A DNA stretch of 64,000 bases. It comes from Alteromonas sp. M12 (GTDB taxonomy: Bacteria; Pseudomonadota; Gammaproteobacteria; Enterobacterales; Alteromonadaceae). The first letter of the stretch is position 1, and every line of letters starts with the position of its first letter. The position numbers were made by a program, and so were the translations under genes. A model generated the notes under the pieces. That model worked only from the letters and a program-made list of their open reading frames with translations, was not told the DNA's origin and made no database searches. Location of the stretch: NCBI RefSeq assembly GCF_037478005.1, contig NZ_CP144164.1:3844001-3908000 (forward strand), read 5' to 3'. Shown piece after piece: positions 35,532 through 44,447 of the stretch.

Positions 35532-36524
35532 CTAGTCTTCTTGAAAACGGTTTTTCACGTCCAACATTTTGTCTAAATTTTGCTGAAATAGCTCAACGAT
35601 TTTGGGATCAAAATGTTTACCCTTTTGTTCTTGCAAAAACTCCATGGTCTTTTCAATTGTCCAAGCTTCTTTGTATGGACGTTTGCTAGTGAGCGCATCG
35701 AAAACATCGGCTAATGCGACAATACGACCATGAATAGGTATATCTTCTCCAGACAACCCTTTAGGGTAGCCGCTACCATCCCATTTTTCGTGATGAGTCA
35801 AAGAGACGACTTTTGCTAAATCGATGAGTTCTGAATCCGATTCACCTAAAATCTCAGCGCCAATTTCTGGGTGCTTTTTCATTATCTCGAATTCTTCAAC
35901 AGTAAGCCGTGCCGGTTTGAGCATTATTCTATCTGGGATACCTATTTTTCCGATATCATGCATAGGCGCAGCGTGAAATAAGTCATCTGCCGCACTCTCA
36001 GAAAATCCATAAGCCAGAGCTAATAATCTAGAGTAATGACTCATGCGAACTACGTGCATTCCGGTTTCGTTGTCTTTATATTCTGATGCTCGACCCAAGC
36101 GTTGGATAACTTGCAAACGTGTGCGACGCAACTCCTCTGCATCGACTAAAGATAAATGAGTAGCGACACGGGCTTTTACTACAGCTGGGGAAATAGGCTT
36201 GGATATGTAATCTACCGCGCCCACTTCAAACCCTTTAGCTTCGTCTGTAGCATCCGCTAACGCAGTAATAAAAATGACTGGAAGATGTTTGGTTAATTCG
36301 TTGGATTTAAGCACGGTGCATACTTCATATCCAGTCATTCCTGGCATCATAACGTCTAACAAGATTAAATCAGGTTTAACTTTTTCGACCAGATCAAGTG
36401 CTTCAAATCCGCTTTTCGCAAAGGTTAGAGAATAAGACTCTCTTAAGATTTGATTCAGTATCCTCAGGTTAGCGGGTTCATCATCTACCACCAGAAGTTT
36501 TTGTCGATTAACTGCTGTATACAT
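35532..36524 (-). CDS. Response regulator with HD-GYP c-di-GMP phosphodiesterase domain (RpfG-like)
   Basis: 330 residues. The receiver domain (about 9-125) has D14-D15, the phospho-acceptor D57 in LLDVMMPG and YISKPIS. The HD-GYP domain (about 140-325) has the metal-binding HDIGKIGIPD and the signature HHEKWDGSGYPKGL with GYP intact, plus LADVFDALTSKRPYK. Such proteins hydrolyse c-di-GMP under phosphorylation control. It lies 15 bases after the MHYT hybrid kinase gene, which likely phosphorylates it through the kinase's own HPt domain. Confidence 0.93.
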   Translation of the reverse strand: MYTAVNRQKLLVVDDEPANLRILNQILRESYSLTFAKSGFEALDLVEKVKPDLILLDVMMPGMTGYEVCTVLKSNELTKHLPVIFITALADATDEAKGFEVGAVDYISKPISPAVVKARVATHLSLVDAEELRRTRLQVIQRLGRASEYKDNETGMHVVRMSHYSRLLALAYGFSESAADDLFHAAPMHDIGKIGIPDRIMLKPARLTVEEFEIMKKHPEIGAEILGESDSELIDLAKVVSLTHHEKWDGSGYPKGLSGEDIPIHGRIVALADVFDALTSKRPYKEAWTIEKTMEFLQEQKGKHFDPKIVELFQQNLDKMLDVKNRFQED

Positions 36525-36539
36525 AGTCTATTCCCATCT

Positions 36540-39500
36540 CTAACTGACGCGCAATTCACTTTGCATTTGTTCAATTAAATTAATTGCTTTTTCGAATTCG
36601 AAATCATTTAAGACTTCGACAATTTCAACCATTTTTGCAAACAATGGATGCTTATTCTGTGAAGACAATTTATCAATTAGTAATTCATCAAACTCATTTT
36701 TTCTGACAATCTCAACTAATTGATCTAATACTAGTAACAAAGCGTCATTACTCAAGAATTCATCTTCTTCAACCAAACCTTGGTTCATCTGTTGATTTCG
36801 CATACCGATAATTTTTGCAATTTTATGCAGCTCATCCATCATAGATTGAACCATTTTAAGCAAGTTTGTAGCGTCGGCTTTTTCGATATTATTTTCCAGC
36901 TCAGACGCAATCCCCGCAAATTTAGCTAATGATAAGTTGCCTGCAACTCCTTTCAACGCATGAACGCTTTGTTCAAGTTCGGACCATTCTGCGATTTCAA
37001 TAAAAAACGTTAATTGTTCTAATTTGGCTTCACAGTCGCGAATAAACTCGCTGACTTGTTGAAATAACGTGGTTTTAGAGCCCCATAATTTCGTGCCTTT
37101 ATCAATATCTATTGATAATAAGTGGTCCAACTGTTGTTCGACAGAAATAGTGTTATCGACATCTCGATGTAACTTCAATACTTTAGCAATTTCAAAAGTA
37201 AGCAGTTCAAAGTTAACAGGTTTGTTAGCAAATCCTTCCATTCCCGCTTCTAAAGCAGACAGACGATCTTTTTCTAGCACACTGGCCGTTAGCGCAACAA
37301 TGGGAATATGCCGTAATTTTTCTAGCTGTTCTTGCTCCCTGCGTTTTTGTGCCGCGCTTAGCCCGTCCATCACTGGCATTTGAATATCCATCAGTACCAC
37401 GTCAGGTTTGTCATTTCGCATCCGAATCAGGGCTTGTTCTCCGTCTCGAGCGGTAATAACAGTATGCTCAGCACGAGTTAACAAAATCGTTAGTAAATCA
37501 ATGTTCTGTTGCAGATCATCAACCACTAAAATGCGTAACTTGGGCAGTTTGGTTGGCAATAGTTTTTGGGCTTTTTGGCTTCTACCATTTACTTTCTTAA
37601 GTGGCAGCGTGAAGGTAAATACGGAGCCAATATTCAATTGACTCGTAGCGGAAATAGTTCCCCCCATCAGTTCAACCAACTGTTTACTGATAGTCGTGCC
37701 AAGACCTGTGCCACCAAAGCGTCGACTCATTGATTCGTCAGCTTGCTCAAAGGCTTCAAAAACGTTTTGCAATTGTTCTTCTGACATACCAATACCGGTA
37801 TCTTTTATTTCAAATTTGACCATGTCATCAGTATGTTTTGACAACATAATAGTGACGCTACCCTTGTGGGTAAACTTGACCGCATTGCCGACTATATTGG
37901 TTAGAATTTGGCGAATTCGATCAGGCACACCATTATAGTTACCGGTGATATCAGTGGCGATTTCAAGATCGATAGAGACCCCTTTTCGCTGGGCTTGTAG
38001 CCATAAAGTTGATACCACGGCGTCAATTTCTTCGACGATAGAAAAATCGCGATATTCTAATTGAAACTTGCCTTTATCTAACTTGGCGCTATCCAAAATA
38101 TCATTCAGAATATGCATCAAAGATTTAGCGGATTGATTAATCGTAGTGACATGCTTTTTCTGGGTTGAAGATAGTTCACTATCAAGCAGAATGTCGCTAA
38201 AGCCAACAACTGCATTCATGGGAGTGCGAATTTCATGACTCATATTCGCTAGGAAAGCAGCACGAGCAGAGGCTGCTTGTTCGGCTTTGTTCTTAGCCTG
38301 CACCAACTCTTGCTCAATAGATTTTCGTTGGGTGATATCCATAATAAACCCATCAAGATAACTTTCACTGCCATCTTCGCTGCTAATCGCGCGACCATAG
38401 CCCAGCATCCATTTCGTCTCACCAAACCTATCAATAACTCGATAATCAATCACAAAACCATCAGGGTTATCAAAATCGGTTTCCATAATATGTTCGTTAT
38501 CATCAGGATGAATAAAATCCGCAAAACGACGTTGTCCTTTGGGTAAAATAAAATCTTTTGCAGGGTAGCCGAGGATATTCTCCACTTCATCACTGATAAA
38601 TAAAAATGGCCATTCTGCTTGATTTAAACAGCGATAAGCTATGCCTGGTAGGTTACTCAACAGCGAACGAAAACGCGCTTCGTTTTCACGTATCTCAGAT
38701 TGCAGTTTTAGTCTTCCACGTAAATCACGTAAAAACGCAACGAATAGGTGTTGGTTTTCAATTTCAACGTGACCTATATGTAACCTTACGGGAATAGTTT
38801 GCCCTTGCTTAGTAAGAGCCTCAACGTCTCTGCTTGCACCAATAATTTTAGCTTCTCTGGTGCGCAAATAATTACTGATGTAGCTATCATGTTGGTCATG
38901 ATGTGGAGCGGGAACAACTTTGTTGACGTTTTTACCAATTAAATCCTCTGCCGACCAACCCAATAAGCTCTCGACTGAACGATTTACACTGATTACTTTG
39001 CCCCATTCATCGATAGTGATGATTCCATCTACAGCGGTATCCATAGTTGCCACTAGGCGCTTTTCATTCTGTAACGAACGAGCTGAAATATCTTTATATT
39101 TGAAAACGAAATTCAGCGCGATTACCAGCGCGATAATAACGACTGTAATAAACGCGATAGCAAGTGCCAGGAAAAATGAAATGTGTTCAGATTGCTGTGA
39201 TAACTCCATTCCTTCAGGTAACACAAAACGGGCTGCGGCCATGCCGGTATAATGCATAGCGGATATTGCAATCCCCATTACCACACTGGCAATGCATATC
39301 TTAGAAAATTCACTTAACTTAATTTGGGTAAACTTATCTAAGCCAAAACGAAAATAAAGTGCGACAAAAGCTAAACCAACTGCGACTAAAATAGATAGCA
39401 TAAACATTGGTAAGTCATAACGAAGTAATGGCGCCATTTCCATGGCCGCCATTCCAATATAGTGCATAGCGCCTATGCCTGACCCTACCAAAATCCCGCC

Positions 39501-39878
39501 TAATATCAGTTGCGCTCGACTTATGTTGTCTTGCATGAGGAGATTTTGAGCGACCCAAGACGCAGCTATCGCAGGTATCAATGAAATTAGTGTTAACGAC
39601 ACGCCATAATTAACATCAGTACATAAATCAAATGCCAACATACCAATAAAATGCATCGACCAAACACCACCTCCCAAGGCAATGCTACTAACCATCAATG
39701 CTAATTGTCGTCGTTTAGGCGATAATGTGTTAGCTGCTTGGTAACCCACTTGAAACGCCATAAATGAAGCAAACATAGCAATAAATACCGACAGGGCAAC
39801 CAACCAGAAATTATATTCTCCGATGACTAACAAATTATTTGGTACTGCTTCAAAAACATTTTTAATATTGTTATTCAT
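36540..39878 (-). CDS. MHYT-PAS-PAS hybrid histidine kinase with receiver and HPt domains
   Basis: 1112 residues. Residues about 20-260 hold seven membrane helices with three MHYT-type motifs (MHFIGMLAF at 75, MHYIGMAAM at 138, MHYTGMAAA at 208), thought to bind a metal and sense O2, CO or NO. Two PAS domains follow (about 272-385 and 398-515), then HisKA with H548 in MSHEIRTPMN, a HATPase domain (DRIRQILTNIVGNAVKF; GTGLGTTISKQLVELMGG), a receiver (LMDIQMPVMDG) and an HPt domain (HALKGVAGNLSL). The whole His-Asp-His chain is in one protein, so the final receiver is likely the HD-GYP protein encoded 15 bases downstream. The pair would link a gas or redox cue to c-di-GMP breakdown. Confidence 0.93.
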   Translation of the reverse strand: MNNNIKNVFEAVPNNLLVIGEYNFWLVALSVFIAMFASFMAFQVGYQAANTLSPKRRQLALMVSSIALGGGVWSMHFIGMLAFDLCTDVNYGVSLTLISLIPAIAASWVAQNLLMQDNISRAQLILGGILVGSGIGAMHYIGMAAMEMAPLLRYDLPMFMLSILVAVGLAFVALYFRFGLDKFTQIKLSEFSKICIASVVMGIAISAMHYTGMAAARFVLPEGMELSQQSEHISFFLALAIAFITVVIIALVIALNFVFKYKDISARSLQNEKRLVATMDTAVDGIITIDEWGKVISVNRSVESLLGWSAEDLIGKNVNKVVPAPHHDQHDSYISNYLRTREAKIIGASRDVEALTKQGQTIPVRLHIGHVEIENQHLFVAFLRDLRGRLKLQSEIRENEARFRSLLSNLPGIAYRCLNQAEWPFLFISDEVENILGYPAKDFILPKGQRRFADFIHPDDNEHIMETDFDNPDGFVIDYRVIDRFGETKWMLGYGRAISSEDGSESYLDGFIMDITQRKSIEQELVQAKNKAEQAASARAAFLANMSHEIRTPMNAVVGFSDILLDSELSSTQKKHVTTINQSAKSLMHILNDILDSAKLDKGKFQLEYRDFSIVEEIDAVVSTLWLQAQRKGVSIDLEIATDITGNYNGVPDRIRQILTNIVGNAVKFTHKGSVTIMLSKHTDDMVKFEIKDTGIGMSEEQLQNVFEAFEQADESMSRRFGGTGLGTTISKQLVELMGGTISATSQLNIGSVFTFTLPLKKVNGRSQKAQKLLPTKLPKLRILVVDDLQQNIDLLTILLTRAEHTVITARDGEQALIRMRNDKPDVVLMDIQMPVMDGLSAAQKRREQEQLEKLRHIPIVALTASVLEKDRLSALEAGMEGFANKPVNFELLTFEIAKVLKLHRDVDNTISVEQQLDHLLSIDIDKGTKLWGSKTTLFQQVSEFIRDCEAKLEQLTFFIEIAEWSELEQSVHALKGVAGNLSLAKFAGIASELENNIEKADATNLLKMVQSMMDELHKIAKIIGMRNQQMNQGLVEEDEFLSNDALLLVLDQLVEIVRKNEFDELLIDKLSSQNKHPLFAKMVEIVEVLNDFEFEKAINLIEQMQSELRVS

Positions 39879-40331
39879 TCAAGCGGAGCCTTGTCCTTAC
39901 AGCATTTTGCCATTGCTAAAGATTACTTTTGTTTTCATGGAAGGAATTCTCAGCCTAACACGCGTTTAATATTTAAACTAAAATCGTTAGCTTAACCGAG
40001 ACAGGAATAAACGTCTAAAGGGCAAAGTATGTGAAGTTTAGTTGATCTTTTAGCGATTACTTTTATCAAAAACAATCATTTTAATCTGTTGTTTTGCATA
40101 GTAGCAATGAACCCTAAATGCGGTCAATTAACAACTCTTGAACTACAACTCTACAACATAAACTAAGGTTCGTCTCGGCACGCCTAGTTAAAAGGTAACA
40201 ATAATAGCCATAAGCAAATTTATGAGACCGAAAACAAGAGTAAAAAGGTTGTTTAGCAACAGCTGAAACGCGTTTATTTAGCGACTTATATACAGCAGAA
40301 CGAGGTTTTGAAGGGGAATAAGACGAGCAAC
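39879..40331. other. Intergenic region upstream of the MHYT kinase gene, 453 bp
   Basis: AT-rich spacer holding the promoter of the kinase/HD-GYP operon. A weak minus-strand terminator for the DUF2845 gene may lie at 40241-40262 (GTTG/CAAC stem followed by a T-run on that strand). I see no ORF with coding character here. Confidence 0.35.
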
Positions 40332-40640
40332 TTAACTTCTTGGGCCATTCTCTATTTTAATAAGTACTCCGTCTCGAAATTCCAAAATCTTATGAAATTG
40401 ACCTTTTGGTTGCTTGTAAAGATAGCGCTCTAGTTTAACGCCACGGTGTTTTTTCTGCTGGGTAGTTAAGTCTTCTTTAAAACTAGGTTCGCCACAGGTT
40501 AAAATTACATCCAAGGTAGTGTCACCGGTTTTAATTAACTTTGAGCCACAACGCAACGTATCAGCATAAACAGAATGGCTCAAAATGCTGGCGCAGATCA
40601 ACAGTCCGAAACCTAATTTATTGCGAAATCCAAACACCAT
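40332..40640 (-). CDS. DUF2845 family exported protein
   Basis: I start at the ATG at 40640 (102 residues), because GGAGAAG lies just upstream and a signal peptide opens there, ending near SHSVYA; an ATG 32 codons earlier would bury it. The mature part has two cysteines in RCGSKLIKTGDTTLDVILTCGEP, where the GxTxxDVxxxCGEP element is typical of DUF2845. RYLYKQPKG, then ILEFRDGVLIKI, matches the C-terminal strands. Periplasmic, function unknown. It lies about 100 bases after the NIT-like gene and may share its transcript. Confidence 0.75.
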   Translation of the reverse strand: MVFGFRNKLGFGLLICASILSHSVYADTLRCGSKLIKTGDTTLDVILTCGEPSFKEDLTTQQKKHRGVKLERYLYKQPKGQFHKILEFRDGVLIKIENGPRS

Positions 40641-40743
40641 TGCTTCTCCATGAATTAACTTTATAAACTGCAACCCCACTGACTTTAGCAAGTCAGTGGG
40701 GAAAATCAACGAGGGAAATGGGGCTTTTACTACCATGACTATT

Positions 40744-41577
40744 TTAGGTGTAAGCTTTAATTCGCTTAATTTCGTTATCTAGAAGGCTGTTCATTGATTC
40801 CATTGTATTGCTGGCCATAGTGAAATAGCTGTCGCCATCAATATTAATATCTGTAGGTTGGATGAGTTCCTGTTTAATAGTCCCAGTCAATATTTTACAC
40901 GCGTTTCTGGCTTCAACGATTAAACGTTTGCTCTCCTCATTTGAAAGACCGGCCAATAGGCTAAAAGAAGTCATCGAGTATTCTTGAATTTTCTGTTCAA
41001 GATATTTCAGCTTATTTTTGTCCTTATTGGTTATCTCACCTGAAGCGGCAACGGCTATTCCTATTGCTCGAGCCTGACCGATAAACTCGACAGCCATAGG
41101 TAACTCTTTCCAAATACATTGCAGATCTAAAATCTCTCTGGGTAACTTGTGCGTCTTTTTCCAATCATCAGCAGCAACTTCCATTAACCTTAAGAGGTTT
41201 TCTATCAAACTAGTATGTTGCGTAAAACTCTCTGCGATAGTTAACGAAAAACCATTTTTTTCAAGACGTGGCCAATGGTCAATAAAACTCAGCCAGCGAG
41301 ACTGTTTGTTAAATACGTCATCTTTGTCTAAATTTACTATCCCTAGATCAATTTTTTGGCGCAACTCAATAATTAATGGCTCGACTCGCAGATTACCATT
41401 TAAATAGCCGACACTGAGTCCTCGGTGACGCTGCAAGTTGCCGATTAAACTGCGGAGTTGGGTAATCACATCCAGAGCGCGGATCAACCTAATACGGTCC
41501 GTAATTCTCGTATAAGCTCTAACGAAAACCAAAGCGAATATTAAAACGGTTAATATGATGGTAAAAGTTTCTAACAT
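40744..41577 (-). CDS. Membrane-anchored protein with NIT-like (nitrate/nitrite-sensing) helical domain
   Basis: 277 residues. One N-terminal membrane helix (about 4-22) is followed by an all-helical domain. LRSLIGNLQRHRGLSVGYLNGN resembles the first helix of the NIT sensor domain (residues given near 40-61), where a Gln-x-x-Arg-Gly-Leu-Ser pattern is typical. Unlike known NIT proteins it has no kinase, chemoreceptor or GGDEF output domain and no second membrane helix. It could be a stand-alone sensor subunit or simply a related helical fold. Assignment is by motif likeness only. The upstream region has a perfect 14-bp palindrome. Confidence 0.55.
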   Translation of the reverse strand: MLETFTIILTVLIFALVFVRAYTRITDRIRLIRALDVITQLRSLIGNLQRHRGLSVGYLNGNLRVEPLIIELRQKIDLGIVNLDKDDVFNKQSRWLSFIDHWPRLEKNGFSLTIAESFTQHTSLIENLLRLMEVAADDWKKTHKLPREILDLQCIWKELPMAVEFIGQARAIGIAVAASGEITNKDKNKLKYLEQKIQEYSMTSFSLLAGLSNEESKRLIVEARNACKILTGTIKQELIQPTDINIDGDSYFTMASNTMESMNSLLDNEIKRIKAYT

Positions 41578-42066
41578 GTATATCCTAAATTGGGTAACAG
41601 AACGAAAAATAAGCTAATCGCTTTGTAATCTAAATTGCTTATAACTAATCAACACTTTTTAACCAATGAATAAAAAGTCGACGGGCCTTATCACCTATAA
41701 ATTAGAACTGTGAATTTGTTTAAGCGCTTAAAATCAACATTACTGTTAACAAAGCAATTATTAAGCCACTGCGATATATAAATGCTGGAAGACATTGATT
41801 GATAATAAGCAAAACCACTTTAAATAGACAACTAACAATCTGTTGACAAATATCAGGCTATTTTTTACTTTTTAATATGAGAATCGGCTAAGACGAACAA
41901 TATTTATTGCACACTGCCAGCTCCATCGCCCCATTTTGGTGCGCCCTATTTCCCTTTTAGCTTTTCAGAATCATAGTTTACTGACATTTGGCAGTATTTC
42001 AGATATTGGCCGTGTATCGAAAAAAAGACAGCAAATCCCAATTCCAATTCCAATATACTCTAAAGA
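41578..42066. other. Intergenic region, 489 bp, with a perfect palindrome
   Basis: Lies between two minus-strand genes and holds the promoter of the NIT-like gene. The notable element is the 14-bp palindrome at 41719-41732. A TTGACA at 41843-41848 lacks a convincing -10 at the right spacing. No coding ORF seen. Confidence 0.4.
41719..41732. promoter_or_regulatory. Perfect 14-bp palindrome with AGCGCT core
   Basis: TTTAAGCGCTTAAA is fully symmetrical and lies 142 bases upstream of the NIT-like gene. It shares the AGCGCT core with the sites at 28385 and 28534. Looks like a LacI/GntR-class operator; the regulator is not in the window. Confidence 0.4.
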
Positions 42067-42795
42067 TTAGGGAGTGATGAAGGTTACAGTCTTTTCGCAA
42101 CTTAGATTAGTAAGTGTATGATTGGAAAATTGAATGGCAAGCTTGCCATTGTTTTTTGCCTCACGTATGGATTTTTCCAACCCTTGTTTCAAGCTTAAAT
42201 GTCGCTTATTGACATAGTGATAAAGTGGCAGTTTAGATACTTGGCTGGGTAAAAATTGAAACGAATCATAGCTAGATGCACATAGTATTTTTTGCGCTTC
42301 TATATCGGTGGCAAAAATTGCATCCAACAGTCCGGTATCCAATTTTTTTGCTATTGAATTAATGTTTTCAATAAAATGGCACTCAATGCTAGATTCAGCA
42401 CAAAAGTCTACTGCACCGCGGAAACTAGATAAAACGCCGACGATAGAAGATTCATCAACTTTACAATCATTTTTATTTAAACAAAAAAATCCAATCTGCA
42501 AATGTCCGATAGACTCATCGATTTTAATTAATTGACTAAAGTGCTCCCCTACCACATCAAGCCGAAACCCTTCAGCATCTAAAGTTCCTTCGTTGACCAT
42601 CTTCAATCCTCGTTTTGACGGATAAAATGTAAACGAAGGCGTGATATCCACTGCCTGATAAATATCAGTGTAATATTGAGTAAGATGCGTCGCTTCAATA
42701 TCGTCTTTAAATAAATCCAAAATATTGACAGTGTAATCTTTCGATTTCACAGGGAATGCAACCGATATAAAAATTAAAATCAATAGTAATTTCAT
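42067..42795 (-). CDS. Periplasmic solute-binding-like protein (SBP_bac_3 type)
   Basis: 242 residues with a clear signal peptide (MKLLLILIFISVAFPVKS). The mature length and the pattern of a two-lobed binding protein fit family 3: YTDIYQAVDITPSFTFYPSKRGLKMVNEGTLDAEGFRL at about residues 41-80, IGVLSSFRGAVDFC-like middle, and a C-terminal HLSLKQGLEKSIREAKNNG near 205. No transporter permease is encoded beside it, so it may feed a sensor or be an orphan. Four cysteines in the mid-region could form periplasmic disulfides. Confidence 0.65.
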   Translation of the reverse strand: MKLLLILIFISVAFPVKSKDYTVNILDLFKDDIEATHLTQYYTDIYQAVDITPSFTFYPSKRGLKMVNEGTLDAEGFRLDVVGEHFSQLIKIDESIGHLQIGFFCLNKNDCKVDESSIVGVLSSFRGAVDFCAESSIECHFIENINSIAKKLDTGLLDAIFATDIEAQKILCASSYDSFQFLPSQVSKLPLYHYVNKRHLSLKQGLEKSIREAKNNGKLAIQFSNHTLTNLSCEKTVTFITP

Positions 42796-42857
42796 AATTT
42801 ACCAATTCACTTGAACCAATACGATTTTAGCAGAGATACTATTTTAATGCTCATAAC

Positions 42858-42980
42858 TCACTCAATTTGGGGAATATTTTCAACATAAATTTTAAACTCT
42901 AAATTTGGTGTACTTTTTGCTTTTTGAGCTGCACTTACTTTGTTTCTGACGTTTTTAATGATGTCCTGTTGTTGCTCCAT
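42858..42980 (-). CDS. Possible 40-codon ORF upstream of the solute-binding gene
   Basis: ATG at 42980 to TGA at 42858 encodes a charged peptide beginning MEQQQDIIKNVRNK and ending YVENIPQIE; a GTG at 42998 adds six codons. Composition looks coding and it lies just upstream of, and co-oriented with, the gene at 42067-42795. The AAGGAT next to the ATG is too close to be an ideal ribosome site. It may be a remnant of a larger gene. Confidence 0.25.
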   Translation of the reverse strand: MEQQQDIIKNVRNKVSAAQKAKSTPNLEFKIYVENIPQIE

Positions 42981-43095
42981 ATCCTTCAAAGACTTCACTT
43001 GATTGATCTATTAATCTCGTTAGACACTGTTTCAAATTCAAATCGAGCAACCTGCTAGCGATTAGACGTGTTCAAACCTTCACAGGATCCCAAAA

Positions 43096-44118
43096 ATGTT
43101 CAAAATTTCTACCTTGTTTATTGTTATCTTCACTGTTAATTGTTTTGCTTCACCGCAAAACGCAGAAAAATATGGTCCTAGAGAGTTTCCAAATGGCGAA
43201 AAATGGACCGCAATAGTCGCAGCATATTCACCAGAGATCCAAGCTATCGACGCGGCTTTTTCGAAAATACCTGATGCCCAGATTGAGCAAACATTGACCA
43301 TAAAAGGCGTTAAATATCAGTTAGGACACTTTAAAGGTGAGCCTATTGTGATCTTTACCACCGGCATTAGCGTGCCTAACGCAGCAATGACGATGCAAAT
43401 GGCATTAGACTACTTTCCAATTGATAGAGTTTTAATGATGGGAATAGCAGGTGGCGTGAACCCGGCTTTTCAACCCGGTGACATCGCCATTCCTGAACGT
43501 TGGTACTTTCATGATGAATCCGTTTACGCTAATCCACAAGCAGATAATAAAGGGGGTTATATACTGCCAGACTATTACGAACATGCGCTAAAACGCTACG
43601 AGGAACGTGAACAGAATGATCCTAATGCGCCTGCATATGAAAATATTGGTTTTATTCATCCTGAAGAAATGTCAGTGATTAAACAAGGCTGGTCAGAACC
43701 GCGACAGATGCCCTATTTCACCGTCACCCCAGAACTATTAGATTTAACCCACAAAGCCCTATCTTCAATGGACGATATAAAAATGCCTTCTGGACACCCT
43801 ATCAATATAAAGGTAGGTGGTAATGGAGTTACCGGCTCAGTGTTTTTAGATAATGCCGAATATCGAAATTGGCTACAACGGGTCTATGATGCGCAAGTCG
43901 CAGAAATGGAATCAGCTGCAGTTGGGCAAGTGTGTTTTGTAAATGACGTAGATTGGATTGTAATACGCTCAGTGAGTGATTTAGCAGGTGGTCAGCAAGG
44001 TAAAAATGTCGAAAACGTATTTGATGGAATTGCATCAGGAACCGGAGCTCAGTTGCTGATTGGGTTGTTAGATCAAATTGTCAAATTTCAATCTGAACTT
44101 CCTTCTCAATCTCAATAA
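43096..44118 (+). CDS. Exported nucleoside phosphorylase/nucleosidase-like protein (PNP_UDP_1)
   Basis: 340 residues with a signal peptide (MFKISTLFIVIFTVNCFASPQ). The mature part has the phosphorylase-1 fold: VAAYSPEIQAIDAAF at the N-terminus, FTTGISVPNAAMTMQMAL, VLMMGIAGGVNPAFQPGDIAIP and AEMESAAVGQVC, the last being the MTA/SAH-nucleosidase ribose-binding Met-Glu-Ser block. IRSVSDLAGG carries the usual catalytic Asp. Most relatives are cytoplasmic, so this one probably cleaves nucleosides or S-adenosyl metabolites in the periplasm. A long insertion (about residues 135-230) sets it apart. It is a single gene followed by its own terminator. Confidence 0.75.
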   Translation: MFKISTLFIVIFTVNCFASPQNAEKYGPREFPNGEKWTAIVAAYSPEIQAIDAAFSKIPDAQIEQTLTIKGVKYQLGHFKGEPIVIFTTGISVPNAAMTMQMALDYFPIDRVLMMGIAGGVNPAFQPGDIAIPERWYFHDESVYANPQADNKGGYILPDYYEHALKRYEEREQNDPNAPAYENIGFIHPEEMSVIKQGWSEPRQMPYFTVTPELLDLTHKALSSMDDIKMPSGHPINIKVGGNGVTGSVFLDNAEYRNWLQRVYDAQVAEMESAAVGQVCFVNDVDWIVIRSVSDLAGGQQGKNVENVFDGIASGTGAQLLIGLLDQIVKFQSELPSQSQ

Positions 44119-44162
44119 AGCCAATTTACACAATCCAACTTAAATAGCATTTATAGTTTAAG

Positions 44163-44189
44163 AGACCTTTTAGTTAAAAGGTCTTTTTT
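44163..44189 (+). terminator. Intrinsic terminator after the nucleosidase gene
   Basis: AGACCTTTT and AAAAGGTCT pair around an AGTT loop and run into a T-tract (44184-44189), 45 bases after the stop. Confidence 0.88.
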
Positions 44190-44260
44190 GTTTAAAGCCG
44201 CAAAAAACCTAATTAAATTATCCAGTAACACGCAATTTCTCCCCTCTCCACGCCCTCTAT

Positions 44261-44280
44261 TGAGAATGGTTCGTATTCAT
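44261..44280. promoter_or_regulatory. Possible Fur box upstream of the PepSY operon
   Basis: TGAGAATGGTTCGTATTCAT has the Fur-like half-sites GAGAAT and ATTC and matches the 19-base consensus at about ten positions by my count. It lies 168 bases before the first gene of an operon whose content suggests ferric-siderophore reduction. Moderate match only. Confidence 0.35.
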
Positions 44281-44447
44281 ATTTACATTACGGTTAATTT
44301 TATGTAGTATTTCGGCGATAAATTTTAGCCCTCGCAAATCAACAAAAATCGAGGTTGCCAGCATTGTTAAATGGCATTGATGTTTCAGACGGTGCCATTA
44401 AGTTTATAAGTAAATTAGCTTAACAATATTAGACATAAGGTAGGGCA

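Noticed and set aside
41843..41871. TTGACA with a downstream AT-rich stretch as a plus-strand promoter
   Set aside because: At 17-base spacing the -10 would be TACTTT, a poor match, and no plus-strand gene or structured RNA follows.
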